64,000 nucleotides of DNA, from the NCBI RefSeq assembly GCF_013178945.1, contig NZ_JABFDM010000005.1:186001-250000 (forward strand), in the 5' to 3' direction. The stretch is from Bradyrhizobium aeschynomenes. GTDB lineage: Bacteria > Pseudomonadota > Alphaproteobacteria > Rhizobiales > Xanthobacteraceae. The notes beneath the pieces are model-generated. The model was not told the origin of the DNA. It made no database searches and saw only the letters and a list, made by a program, of their open reading frames with translations. Shown piece by piece: positions 34,138-43,639 of the stretch. Position 1 is the first letter of the stretch. Each line of letters begins with the position of its first letter. Made by a program: the position numbers and the translations under genes.

Positions 34138-36228
34138 ATGTACGATACAATCTCACCCGAGGAGAGCACCATCGAACGTCTCACGCGTCGCATCAAAGCT
34201 CGCATCAAGCCTATTGTGCTGCGCCTCGCGCATTTCGCTTTCCGCGTGCTGAGAAAGAGTCGCGCCCGTCATTTCGCGCGCAACATCGCTTTTACCTGCC
34301 TTCCGTTCAAGGCGCGGTTCCGGTTGACCGTGTGGTTTCGCCATTTCTTCAATCATGGTGCGCTCGACCGGCATTTCGTGTTTTTCTGCGGGCCCTTCGT
34401 CAAGGCGCATCTCGATTGGATCCTGCACGGTCCGTTCACGCGCCGCCATGCGGACGAGGTCGCATTCTATCTGCTGCTGGCCGGCTATCGGACCGAAGCC
34501 CTCACCGTGTTTCGCGGCGTCACGCAGCAGAAGAGCCGGGGCGTGCAGGGCGTCGACCCCTTCGGCAATGGCTATTCGATGGATCTGCTGACGCAGATCC
34601 ACACCCTGAACTGGTCCAAGCTCGCAGGCAGCTCGCCGCAGCTTCGGACCTTTGTCCGGCTGATGCTCGAGCACCGCAACTTTCAATATGAGGAGCGCAT
34701 CTTCAACGGGCGCGTCGAGGCAGAGCAGGTGTCGCCGGACGTGCTGGCCGCGGAATACATTCCCTACTTCTTTCGTGACCGCGACATTGTCGACCGCCTG
34801 ATGAGGGATCTCGGCCTTCGCGACATCAATGGCGTGATTGGCCAGCTGGAGGAGGGCGGCCATCAGTGGGAGCAGCTTCCCGAACGGACGATCGATCGTG
34901 AGCTCGCGTTCGACGTCTACCTGTTCTACGCCTACCGCCATCTGCTGCTGCGGACCTATCACTTCGGCGAAGGCGACCTCGTGCCGCTGGTCTATACGCG
35001 CTGCATGGATACCCAGCGCCGACTGCGCCGCTCGCTTCCGTCGCCGTCGCGGGAGCTCAAGCGCGAGCTCGACCGGATCGGCACCGAGCTGTCGAACGTC
35101 AGGCTGCTGTCGCCGGATTGGAGCGCGCTGATCGGCCACAACGGGCATCTCAATGTTCACCTGATGATGCGCAAGATGGGGTGGTGGTCCGGCCAGCCGG
35201 TGCTTCTGGCCTACAATGAAAGAATCGCCAACAAGCCGTTCCTGTCGCTGTTCTCCGACATCTGCCCGACGCTCACTCTTGGCGACGAGGGGGTCTCGCC
35301 GGCGGTCTGGCACGAACTCGCCAGCCTGACGCCGTTCCTCGGCGATTCCCATCAGGCGTTTCAGTTCAAGGACGGCCATAGCGTCTATTGGAACGACGCC
35401 GGGTCGATGGCGCTCCAGCAGTGGGAGCGCGAGAATCGTGGTTTTCCGCTGCGGGACATCTATGACGCGCGGCTTCGTGTCGATGATCGCGTCGAGACGC
35501 TTTATCAGTCGCTGCGGCAGAAATGGGGGCTTGGGCCCGACGACTGGTTCGTCTGTCTCCACATGCGCGACGCCGAGGCCCGTGGCGAGACGCTCGGGAC
35601 GGGCGAGTCGATTCGCAGTGCCACGATCGGCAACTATCTGGACACCGTGCGGTTCATCACCGATCAGGGCGGCTGGGTCATCCGCATGGGCGGGCGCAGG
35701 GCGCCGCCACTGCCGGAGATGCCGCGCGTCGTCGATTATGCGCGCTGTGAGGATCAGGTGCCCGAGATGGACATCCACCTGATGCGCCGCGCACGGATGT
35801 TCATCGGCACGACTTCGGGCTTCGCCTATGTCGCGACCAGCTTCGGCATTCCGACGGCGATGGTGAATGCCCTCAGCTCGGTCGGGCTGCTATGGTCCAA
35901 GGATACCCGGTTCTCGCTCAAGCCCGTGCATACGAGGGATGGGCGTTTGCTGTCGTTGAGCGATGTCACCTCCGAGACCTGGCGCTGGACGTTCCCGACC
36001 TACGAGACCGTCCAGGCGGCGGGCCTGACCGTCAGCGAAAGCAGCGCCGACGAGATCCTGGAGACCACCCGCGAGGTGCTGGATCTGTCGTCCGGGGCGC
36101 CGCCCGTCATCAAGCCGGTGGATGATGCCTGGGAGAAATGTGTCAATATTCCCGGATTCTTCGGCAGCTCGCGACCATCCCGTTACTTCCTGGAGAAGTA
36201 TTCGGCGTCGCTTCTCAACCGCTCCTGA
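34138..36228 (+). CDS. TIGR04372-type glycosyltransferase
   Basis: A 696-aa protein. The N-terminal ~300 residues are basic and helical without a recognised domain. The C-terminal ~380 residues parallel the protein at 25019: WSALIGHNGHLNVHLMM, FVCLHMRDAEARGE, VIRMGGRRAPPLPEMPRVVDYA, MDIHLMRRARMFIGTTSGF. I place it in the TIGR04372 glycosyltransferase family. It leads the plus-strand operon with two acyltransferases, 19 bp before the first, so it may add the sugar that is then acylated. Confidence 0.7.
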   Translation: MYDTISPEESTIERLTRRIKARIKPIVLRLAHFAFRVLRKSRARHFARNIAFTCLPFKARFRLTVWFRHFFNHGALDRHFVFFCGPFVKAHLDWILHGPFTRRHADEVAFYLLLAGYRTEALTVFRGVTQQKSRGVQGVDPFGNGYSMDLLTQIHTLNWSKLAGSSPQLRTFVRLMLEHRNFQYEERIFNGRVEAEQVSPDVLAAEYIPYFFRDRDIVDRLMRDLGLRDINGVIGQLEEGGHQWEQLPERTIDRELAFDVYLFYAYRHLLLRTYHFGEGDLVPLVYTRCMDTQRRLRRSLPSPSRELKRELDRIGTELSNVRLLSPDWSALIGHNGHLNVHLMMRKMGWWSGQPVLLAYNERIANKPFLSLFSDICPTLTLGDEGVSPAVWHELASLTPFLGDSHQAFQFKDGHSVYWNDAGSMALQQWERENRGFPLRDIYDARLRVDDRVETLYQSLRQKWGLGPDDWFVCLHMRDAEARGETLGTGESIRSATIGNYLDTVRFITDQGGWVIRMGGRRAPPLPEMPRVVDYARCEDQVPEMDIHLMRRARMFIGTTSGFAYVATSFGIPTAMVNALSSVGLLWSKDTRFSLKPVHTRDGRLLSLSDVTSETWRWTFPTYETVQAAGLTVSESSADEILETTREVLDLSSGAPPVIKPVDDAWEKCVNIPGFFGSSRPSRYFLEKYSASLLNRS

Positions 36229-36247
36229 AACGCATCGATCAGCTCCG

Positions 36248-38206
36248 ATGAACTTCGCCCATCCCAACCTGTCGCTGGAAGAAGCCCGTGCCACGCCGCT
36301 CGGCTACCGCGAGGAGATCGACGGGCTGCGCGCCGTCGCCGTGCTTCCGGTCCTCTTCTACCACGCCTTTCCCACTGCCGTGCCCGGCGGTTTCTACGGC
36401 GTCGACATCTTCTTCGTCATCTCCGGCTATCTGATCACCGGAATCATCCATAAGCAGATGCTGTCGAACAGTTTCAGCATCGCGGATTTCTATGCGCGCC
36501 GGATACGCCGCATCTTTCCGGCGCTTATCGCGGTGGTGCTGGTCACGTTCCTGATCGCATGGTTCCTGCTGCCGCCGCGCGAGCTCAAGTCGCTCGGCAC
36601 CAACATCGCCGGCGGCGCGGTCTTCATTCAGAACTTCATCCTGCTCGGGCAGGTCGGCTATTTCGACCTGGCGGCAGAGAAGAAGCCGTTGCTGCATCTG
36701 TGGTCGCTGGCGATCGAGGAGCAGTACTACATCGTCTGGCCGCTGCTCCTGATGCTGATCGGGGCGTGGCGGCGCTGGAGCCTCGCCATCACGATCGCGC
36801 TGGCGGCAGCCTCGTTCATTGCATGCCTGATCGTGCAGCCCCGGGCGCCGGACTACGCCTTCTATCTGCCGGTGACGCGCGCGTGGGAGCTGCTGGTCGG
36901 CTCGGGGCTGGCGCTCTGGGTCAATGGACGCAGCGTCGAGGCTCGCCCGCAGCCGCTGATCGACAGTGCGATGGTCCGCGAGCTCATCGCGCTGGCTGCA
37001 CTGCTCGCGATCGTGATCGCATTCTGGCGCTTCGGCCGCCTCACGCCGCATCCGGGCGTCCGCACGCTGCTTCCCGTTCTGGGCGCGGCCGCCCTGATCG
37101 CGACCAGCGGCACGCTGGTGCATCGCTACGTCCTGTCCTCGACGCCGGCGGTCTTCGTCGGCCTGATCAGCTATCCGGTCTATCTCTGGCACTACCCGCT
37201 GATGGCCTATGCGCGCATCCAGTTCGTCGATCAGGTGCCGGCGTGGGTCATGATCGCGATCATCGCTGCCAGCCTGCTGCTCGCCTTCGCGACCTATCGC
37301 TTCATCGAGCGGCCGATCCGCTTTGGGCGGCGGCGGGTGCCGCTCAAGGTCGGCAGCCTGCTCGGCGGCATGGTCGCGCTGGGGATCGTCGGCGTGATCG
37401 CCGACCGCTCCAACGGCTGGCCGGCGCGCATCCCGGCCGAGATCCGCGGATTCATGCTGGATGGCAGCGAGACCGCGTTCCGCTGGCGGAACGGCAAATG
37501 CCTGCTGATGGCTGATCAGAGTGCGTTTGCACCGGAATGTCTCGGCACGGGCCGCCGTCCACTCGTTGCGGTCTGGGGCGATTCCTATGCCGCCTCGCTC
37601 TATCCGGGACTGGCCCAGTTCGGCGCCGAGCGCGGCTTCGACGTCGCCGAATTTGCGATCTCCGCCTGCGCGCCGCTGATCGGCTACGTCAATGCTCAAC
37701 GTCCGCTCTGCAAGCCCTCGAACGATGCGGTGCTACGGCATCTGACCGAATTGAAGCCCGACGTCGTGATCTTCTACGGCACCTGGCGGGCCAGCGACGA
37801 CGAGGTCCGTGCCGGCCTCGAGCGCACCATCCCCCTGGTCAAGGAAGCGGGGGTGCCGGCCGTCGTGATCGTCGGGCCGCCGCCGACCTGGCAGGGCGAC
37901 GGGCTGCCGGCGAATATGCTGGACTACTATTTCCGGACTCGCACGGTGCTGCCGGAGCGAACCTGGTTTCGCACCGTCGACGAGTGGACCAAGCCGTTCG
38001 ACGCGTTTCTTGCCGCTCAGGCCAAACGCCTCGGCGCCGACTATGTCTCGCTGCGTCAGTTCATGTGCGACGACAATGGCTGCCTCACCCGGATCGGACC
38101 GAACGCATCGGAGCTCACCACCTTCGATTCCGGGCATCTGACCTATCCCGCGTCGCTCCTCGTTGCCCGGCACGTGCTCGACACCGTGCCGGGCCTGCCG
38201 AAATAG
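36248..38206 (+). CDS. Acyltransferase-3 with C-terminal SGNH domain (OafA-like)
   Basis: A 652-aa two-part O-acyltransferase. The N-terminal ~360 residues form the ten-helix AT3 domain with IDGLRAVAVLPVLFYH (the R-x10-H signature), GVDIFFVISGYLITG, YARRIRRIFPAL and LLHLWSLAIEEQYY. A linker leads to a periplasmic SGNH domain with WGDSYAASLYPG and the Asp/His pair in FDSGHLTYP. Such proteins O-acetylate O-antigen or other glycans. ATG 36248 is used; the frame upstream overlaps the glycosyltransferase. Closely related to the gene at 39298. Confidence 0.9.
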   Translation: MNFAHPNLSLEEARATPLGYREEIDGLRAVAVLPVLFYHAFPTAVPGGFYGVDIFFVISGYLITGIIHKQMLSNSFSIADFYARRIRRIFPALIAVVLVTFLIAWFLLPPRELKSLGTNIAGGAVFIQNFILLGQVGYFDLAAEKKPLLHLWSLAIEEQYYIVWPLLLMLIGAWRRWSLAITIALAAASFIACLIVQPRAPDYAFYLPVTRAWELLVGSGLALWVNGRSVEARPQPLIDSAMVRELIALAALLAIVIAFWRFGRLTPHPGVRTLLPVLGAAALIATSGTLVHRYVLSSTPAVFVGLISYPVYLWHYPLMAYARIQFVDQVPAWVMIAIIAASLLLAFATYRFIERPIRFGRRRVPLKVGSLLGGMVALGIVGVIADRSNGWPARIPAEIRGFMLDGSETAFRWRNGKCLLMADQSAFAPECLGTGRRPLVAVWGDSYAASLYPGLAQFGAERGFDVAEFAISACAPLIGYVNAQRPLCKPSNDAVLRHLTELKPDVVIFYGTWRASDDEVRAGLERTIPLVKEAGVPAVVIVGPPPTWQGDGLPANMLDYYFRTRTVLPERTWFRTVDEWTKPFDAFLAAQAKRLGADYVSLRQFMCDDNGCLTRIGPNASELTTFDSGHLTYPASLLVARHVLDTVPGLPK

Positions 38207-38234
38207 TCGCTTGTCCGGGCGCCTCGGGGGCAAC

Positions 38235-39320
38235 ATGGATCGTCGGGTAGAGCGGACCGATCGTGCCGGACACCAGGTCGATCCTGATGGCCTCGGCCCG
38301 GCCGGACGCCGCTATCTCGGTTGCCTGCTCGGACTGACGGCAGCGATGCTGGGCGGACTCGGCGTCTGGCTGGCTGCGCAAGGCGGCGACCATTTCAGCG
38401 CGATCGGCAGGCCCGGCGATCCGGCCTGGTACCGCAATTTCGGCGGCGACAGCGTCACCGAGATCCAGGACCAGGATCTGTTCTATCATGGGATCGGCCG
38501 CTCGATCGACAATGCGCGGCAGGCCGACGTCATCATCCTCGGCTCGTCCCTGGTGTCGTTCGCGATCGACCAGGCCGTCATGCACGAGCGTCTCGAAAAG
38601 CCATACGGCCTGAAATTCTACAACATGGCGTTCGTCGGTGTCGCCAGTGGCGAGTTCGCGCGGCAGATCGCGCTCCGGCATCATATCCGTCCGCGGCTGT
38701 GGATCCTGAACGCCGACGACGGCGGCGGCGGCGGCAACTTCTTCCATCGCAACCTGACGCGTGCGTTCGGCGCCGACGTCCGCCCGATCCCCAGCACCAA
38801 GCTCAGCCGCTACGGCGCGACGTACGAGATCATCCGGCGCAATCTGCGCTGGCGCTTCGAGGACGCGACGCGGCACTGGCGCGAGGCGCTTGCCGGCCCG
38901 CGATCCGGACCGCTGCCGCGCTTCGATCGTGATGATCGGACGGGGGCGGCCGACATGAGCACGTTTCCGCGCTTTCTCAGCCAGGGCAATCCACGTGTGA
39001 AGATGACGCGCGATCCAGACTGTCACACCACGCCCGATGTGATCGCCAACGCCCGCGACATGGTCCGGTCTCTGGGCGCACCCGTGGTGCTGACCTTCGT
39101 TCCCAACTTTCACGGCTGCCTGACCCAGGTGCGCGAGATCGCGGCGGCCATCGGCGTCGAGACGGCGCTTCCGTCACGAACCGACTATTCCAGCTGGGAT
39201 GGCGGCGGTCATCTCGACGGCCAGGGTGCCGCGGACTTCACCCGCGACCTCATCGACGCGCTGGAACAGACGCGGGCGTTTCAGGGGATGCGTGACAATG
39301 ACGATCGCCGGAAGCCTTGA
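38235..39320 (+). CDS. Membrane-anchored SGNH-hydrolase-like protein
   Basis: A 361-aa protein with one N-terminal helix (~27-47) and a periplasmic domain. LGSSLVSFAID supplies a GxS-type nucleophile and DGGGHLDGQGA an Asp/His pair, the layout of an SGNH hydrolase or AlgJ-like transferase. Between the two AT3 genes it may pass or remove acyl groups. It is clearly paralogous to 60106 (shared GDRNWYRDFGG-like, EIQDQDLFY, YNMAFVG and PRLWILN segments). ATG 38235 follows GGGG; an upstream extension to 38163 lies inside the AT3 gene. It overlaps the next gene by 23 bp. Confidence 0.7.
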   Translation: MDRRVERTDRAGHQVDPDGLGPAGRRYLGCLLGLTAAMLGGLGVWLAAQGGDHFSAIGRPGDPAWYRNFGGDSVTEIQDQDLFYHGIGRSIDNARQADVIILGSSLVSFAIDQAVMHERLEKPYGLKFYNMAFVGVASGEFARQIALRHHIRPRLWILNADDGGGGGNFFHRNLTRAFGADVRPIPSTKLSRYGATYEIIRRNLRWRFEDATRHWREALAGPRSGPLPRFDRDDRTGAADMSTFPRFLSQGNPRVKMTRDPDCHTTPDVIANARDMVRSLGAPVVLTFVPNFHGCLTQVREIAAAIGVETALPSRTDYSSWDGGGHLDGQGAADFTRDLIDALEQTRAFQGMRDNDDRRKP

Positions 39321-41277
39321 CGGCCGGGCTGCAACGGGACGCACCCCGCCGTCTCCGAGTCCAGCGCACACGCTGCCCTATCGGCCTGATATCGACGGGC
39401 TGCGCGCCGTTGCGGTGATCGCGGTGCTCGTTTTCCATGCCTTTCCGCAGCTGATGCCCGGCGGATTTGCCGGCGTCGACGTGTTCTTCGTGATCTCCGG
39501 CTATCTCATCACGGGCATCATCGATCGGCAATGCGCCGACAAAACCTTCTGCTTTGCGACCTTCTACGCCCGCCGCATCCTGCGAATCTTTCCCTCGCTC
39601 ATCACCGTCGTCGTGGCGACGTTCGCGATCGCCTGGTTCTTGCTTCCGGTGGCCGCGATGGAAGCGCTCGGATCCAACATCAAGGGTGCGGCGGCGTTCA
39701 TCGAGAACTTCATGCTGCACGAGCAGATCGTCGGCTATTTCGATCCCGGCGCGGAGCGTCTCCCGCTGCTGCATCTGTGGTCGCTCGGCATCGAGGAGCA
39801 GTACTACATCGTCTGGCCGGCGGCGTTCGTGCTGATTGCGCGGTTGCCGTCATGGAAAGCGGCGATCGTGGCCGCGCTCGGGCTTGGTTCCCTGGTGGTC
39901 TGCCTGACGACCCCGGCGAGAGAGGCGGCCTGGGCGTTCTATTCACCGACCACGCGTGGCTGGGAGCTGCTGGCGGGTTCGCTCCTGGCGGTGTGGCTGC
40001 GCCAGCGTGCCGATCGTCGGATCGGTGCGGGCACCAGCAACCTGCTCGCGGCCCTCGGCGTGGCCGGGATCGTCTTTGCCCTGTTCGGCTTCAGCGCAAC
40101 GTCGCCCTGGCCCGGCGTTCGGACCATCGTCCCCGTGCTGGCAACCATGGCCCTGATTGCGACCGGCGGTACGCCGGTCCAGTGGGTGCTGGCGCGGCCT
40201 GCGCTGGTGTTCGTCGGCCTCATCAGCTACCCGCTCTATCTCTGGCACTTCCCGCTGATCGCCTTCACCAAGCTGCATTTCGGCGGAGCGGCGCCTGCAT
40301 GGAGCCTGTTCGCGGTGCTGGCGCTGAGCGCCGTGCTCGCCTGGCTCACCTATCGCTTCATCGAGCAGCCGATCAGGTTCGGGGCCGCACCGGTCGGATG
40401 GCGGGTCGGAGCTCTGCTGGCAGCGATGGCGGCAATGATCCCGGTCGGCATCGCCGCGACCAGCACGCACGGCCTGCCGGTCCGCTTCGCGCCGGAGATT
40501 AGGCCTTTCATGCTCTCGGGCACCGAGACGTCATCACATTGGCGGCGCGGCCGCTGCCTGCTGCTGCTGCAGTCCGCGTCCGCGTTCGGCGCCGACTGCG
40601 CCGGGCGCGGAGGCCGGCCGCTACTGCTGATCTGGGGCGATTCCTATGGAGCGGCCCTCTACCCGGGACTGCTGCACGTCTCGGCGGAGCGCGGTTATGA
40701 CGTGGCGCAATACACCGCCTCGGCCTGTCCGCCGCTGATCGGCTATACGCTGGCGGCCCGGCCGTTCTGCAAGAGCATCAACGACGATGTCGTGCTGCGG
40801 ATCGGCCGCCTGCAGCCTGACGTCGTCATTCTCGATGCCACCTGGGGGCATGCCGAGGCGGTGCTGCGCGAAGACCTGCCCCGCACGGTCGCGCAGCTCA
40901 GGGCGAACGGCATCGCGAGGATCGTGGTGATGGGACCGCCGCCGAGCTGGCAGGGCGTCGGCCTGTCACACAACGTTCTGGACTACTACCGGCAGACCGG
41001 AGCGGTGTTGCCGGAGCGGACCTTCTTCCGTTCCAACGACGAATGGACGCGCGGCCGGGATGCCCTGTTTCGCGAGCTCACCCGTGAGCTCGGGATCGAC
41101 TACATCTCTGTCCGCGACGTCTTCTGCAACGACGAGGGCTGTCTCAGCCGGATTGGTCCGGGCGCCTCGCAACTGACGGCATTCGATCCGGGGCACCTCA
41201 CGGTGCCCGGCGCCATCTTCCTGGCGCGCCACACCATCGACGGCCTGCTGGGACCAGCCCAGCGGCCGTCGCCGTAA
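39298..41277 (+). CDS. Acyltransferase-3 with C-terminal SGNH domain
   Basis: A 659-aa protein like the one at 36248: AT3 domain IDGLRAVAVIAVLVFH, GVDVFFVISGYLITG, LLHLWSLGIEEQYY; SGNH domain WGDSYGAALYPG and FDPGHLTVPGA. Two such enzymes in one operon could modify different positions or sugars. ATG 39298 is inside the end of the SGNH-like gene and has AGGGG 10 nt upstream. It ends 6 bp from the convergent TylF gene. Confidence 0.9.
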   Translation: MTIAGSLDGRAATGRTPPSPSPAHTLPYRPDIDGLRAVAVIAVLVFHAFPQLMPGGFAGVDVFFVISGYLITGIIDRQCADKTFCFATFYARRILRIFPSLITVVVATFAIAWFLLPVAAMEALGSNIKGAAAFIENFMLHEQIVGYFDPGAERLPLLHLWSLGIEEQYYIVWPAAFVLIARLPSWKAAIVAALGLGSLVVCLTTPAREAAWAFYSPTTRGWELLAGSLLAVWLRQRADRRIGAGTSNLLAALGVAGIVFALFGFSATSPWPGVRTIVPVLATMALIATGGTPVQWVLARPALVFVGLISYPLYLWHFPLIAFTKLHFGGAAPAWSLFAVLALSAVLAWLTYRFIEQPIRFGAAPVGWRVGALLAAMAAMIPVGIAATSTHGLPVRFAPEIRPFMLSGTETSSHWRRGRCLLLLQSASAFGADCAGRGGRPLLLIWGDSYGAALYPGLLHVSAERGYDVAQYTASACPPLIGYTLAARPFCKSINDDVVLRIGRLQPDVVILDATWGHAEAVLREDLPRTVAQLRANGIARIVVMGPPPSWQGVGLSHNVLDYYRQTGAVLPERTFFRSNDEWTRGRDALFRELTRELGIDYISVRDVFCNDEGCLSRIGPGASQLTAFDPGHLTVPGAIFLARHTIDGLLGPAQRPSP

Positions 41278-41283
41278 GCGAGG

Positions 41284-42261
41284 TCAGATCGGATCGGCCG
41301 GGATGCCGCGATAGGAGTGGATGATGAAGCGGGTGCCGCCCACCGAGTAGTCGCCGCCACTGGAGGCCTCGATCGCGAACATCTCGACCAGCTCCTTCCA
41401 CGCCTGACGCTCGCCCGTGGTGGGAATGGCTCGATTGGCGTTCCAATCGTCGAAGCAGATGACCGCGCCGATCGAGATCATGCCGCGCTCGAACAGCGGA
41501 ACGAGCGCATCGATGGTCGACTGGTAGAGGTCGCCGTCGAAATGGATCATCGCAAAGCGCGTCTCGGGCGGTAGCGTCTTGACCGTGTCGGCGAACCATC
41601 CCTCGTACAGTTGGAAGCGGTGCGGCGGAATGATCTTCCCGATCAGGGCGCGCAGCTGCGGCGCAGCCAGCACCTTGCAGCCACCCTTGGCCCATGCACC
41701 GGAAATGACGTGCGGAGCGACCTGATCGATCGGGGAGGTGATTTCGGGCAGGCCTTCGAAGCTGTCGAACAGGCGCAGAATACGGAACGGATTTTCACCC
41801 GAGGCGCTCTTGCTCAGCGGCTGCCGCTGCAGGTCGAACACCATCGAGGTGGCGATCGCCCGCGCGCTGAATCCTCCCATCGTGCCGAATTCGGCGATAT
41901 CGCCAATCACGTGAGAGCTGTTGATGTATTGGACGCACAGGGTGAGCGTCTTGGCAATTTCCTGTGCGGGCAGGATCAGCACGTCGGCATAGGTGTAGTA
42001 CAGGCCAGGCGAGGGAAGCTGCCGCGCGCTGTATTTCTCCAGCGCGATGTCCTGGATGAGGCGTCCGTCATCGGAGCCATCGAAGTCAGGTGCGGCGATT
42101 GCAACGGCCGGAGGTCTGTCCTGAGCGCTGGAGCTCCGGCCTGCGCCATACGGCCAGGGCAGCGGCGGCTCGAACATGATCGCCCGCTTGACCGAGCGCA
42201 TCCAATACACAACGTCTGGCGGAAGCGAGGTCGCGAGCGCATTCTTCAACGGTTGCAGCAT
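41284..42261 (-). CDS. TylF/MycF-family sugar O-methyltransferase
   Basis: A 325-aa class I methyltransferase of the macrocin O-methyltransferase family. It has GDIAEFGTMGGFSARAIA (SAM site), LFDSFEGLPEI, and the metal-binding Asp residues in HFDGDLYQST and CFDDW. Family members methylate sugar hydroxyls in a Mg-dependent way, so the target is probably a surface-glycan sugar. ATG 42261 has GGAGAA 6 nt upstream. It is a paralogue of 45734; both begin with an LPP..RSVKRA-like N-terminus. Confidence 0.9.
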   Translation of the reverse strand: MLQPLKNALATSLPPDVVYWMRSVKRAIMFEPPLPWPYGAGRSSSAQDRPPAVAIAAPDFDGSDDGRLIQDIALEKYSARQLPSPGLYYTYADVLILPAQEIAKTLTLCVQYINSSHVIGDIAEFGTMGGFSARAIATSMVFDLQRQPLSKSASGENPFRILRLFDSFEGLPEITSPIDQVAPHVISGAWAKGGCKVLAAPQLRALIGKIIPPHRFQLYEGWFADTVKTLPPETRFAMIHFDGDLYQSTIDALVPLFERGMISIGAVICFDDWNANRAIPTTGERQAWKELVEMFAIEASSGGDYSVGGTRFIIHSYRGIPADPI

Positions 42262-42663
42262 TCAAATTCTCCAACGCGGCACTGTTCGATCACCGCAAAA
42301 CGGCGTTGAGGGATGACGCAGACGAGATGCTGCGCCGAAGAAAGGCTGTCGGCGGGGACGCCGAACACGTGGTGTCAGCTTGCGACATATATCGGGATGC
42401 CGACGCAAGCGGCCGGCGGTCAGCGCCGATCGGGGAGCTGTGTGCCACAGGCCGGGCTCGGTGGATCCGACGCGCGTGACGCGGGACATGTGCAGGCATC
42501 GGCTGGAACGGGACGAACATCCGAAATCTCCGAGCGATCCCGCTCATGGTCCATCCAGAGGTCGACAGCGACGGATGCGACGACTGTCCTGCCAGGCGCA
42601 AGCTTATCCACCGCCCCTTGGCTTAGCTGTCCTACGTCCGCGACGCAAGCAGGCGGCCCTGCG
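42262..42663. other. 402-bp intergenic region with a hairpin after the PhyH gene
   Basis: Lies between two minus-strand genes. Directly beyond the stop of the gene at 42664, the sequence around 42640-42663 can fold (GCAGG/CCTGC with flanking GAC/GTC), a possible terminator without a T-tract. Upstream of ATG 42261 there is a Shine-Dalgarno but no clear promoter. A plus-strand open frame crossing 42313-43074 has no family features and is antisense to the PhyH gene. Confidence 0.4.
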
Positions 42664-43632
42664 TCAATAAAGGCTGGCGACCCCGCGTCCTTCGGAGATT
42701 GGATCGCAGGCGTCTGCAGCGCGTTCCTTGGGAAGCTTGACGAAGAACGGGTCCGCCGGCCAGTGGTTCATGCCGACGACCATGATCTTCATGTCCTCTT
42801 CGGGCATGCGCGGCATGAACACCAGATCGATGGCCGAGCGCGTCTTGTGCGATGGCGGGCTGCCGCGATGCATGAGGCGCGTCGCATCGAACACCAGCAG
42901 ATCGCCGGTCTTGCCGAGCACGGTATGTTCGCGGTGGTTGGCGTCCCGGTACTGGAACGGACCGGTCTGCTCGTCCACATCGCAGAGGTAGAGCACGCCA
43001 CGGATGACGCCGGCCGGGCAGCCGTCGCTGTGCCATTCCTGCGGGCCGACGCCTTCCGTCAGATGCGGCTTTGAACGCACCAGTCTGACGTTGGCGACCT
43101 TGGCCGGACAGCCGAGCACGCCTCGGAAAAAGGAATCGAAATCGCCGCCGCTGAACAGCGCGTGGAGGTAGTCGACGAGCGCCGCCGATGGCATGCCGGT
43201 CTGCAGATCCTGCGTGTACGGGGCGACGCTGTTGCCAGCCCAGTCCCATGCCGAATGACGATTGCTCACGTCGCGGTCGAAGCTCTCGGTCTCCCGGAAA
43301 TGGGCGGCCTTTTCCGGGTTCGTGCTGATGACTGTGACGCCGTTCTGCTGAAAGGCGACGATCTTGTCGGCGAGCTGGCTCGGCGTCTTCTGCGGATCGA
43401 ACTTCGGCGCATGGGCGGTGCACATCGCCGGGGCCGCGTTGGCAGCGGGCAGCAGCGTCAGACGGCGCGGCTGCGCCGTGCCGTTGCCGCTCCAGGATGC
43501 GGGATTGAAGTGCCCGGTCAGGCGGTCCGCCGTGTCGGCGCGCACCAGGCGATAGCCGAGGGCGCTGAGCGCCTGGTTGATGCCGCCCTTGAGCCGCTGC
43601 TTGGCGGTGCTGATCATCGATGTGACGGCCAT
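42664..43632 (-). CDS. Phytanoyl-CoA dioxygenase (PhyH)-like Fe(II)/2-oxoglutarate enzyme
   Basis: A 322-aa protein with the cupin-type iron triad: His201-x-Asp203 in EWHSDG, His255 in LMHRGSPP, and Arg265 for 2-oxoglutarate in KTRSAID. Members hydroxylate small molecules or acyl chains. In this cluster a glycan sugar or acyl substituent is a plausible substrate, but that is inference. ATG 43632 has GAGGA 4-5 nt upstream; an open frame to 43707 adds 25 residues that overlap the neighbouring gene. It is 7 bp after the SGNH gene. Confidence 0.82.
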   Translation of the reverse strand: MAVTSMISTAKQRLKGGINQALSALGYRLVRADTADRLTGHFNPASWSGNGTAQPRRLTLLPAANAAPAMCTAHAPKFDPQKTPSQLADKIVAFQQNGVTVISTNPEKAAHFRETESFDRDVSNRHSAWDWAGNSVAPYTQDLQTGMPSAALVDYLHALFSGGDFDSFFRGVLGCPAKVANVRLVRSKPHLTEGVGPQEWHSDGCPAGVIRGVLYLCDVDEQTGPFQYRDANHREHTVLGKTGDLLVFDATRLMHRGSPPSHKTRSAIDLVFMPRMPEEDMKIMVVGMNHWPADPFFVKLPKERAADACDPISEGRGVASLY

Positions 43633-43639
43633 GACGTCC

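Noticed and set aside
42313..43074. 253-codon plus-strand open frame across the intergenic region
   Set aside because: Its second half is antisense to the PhyH-like gene, and the first half has no family features or ribosome site.
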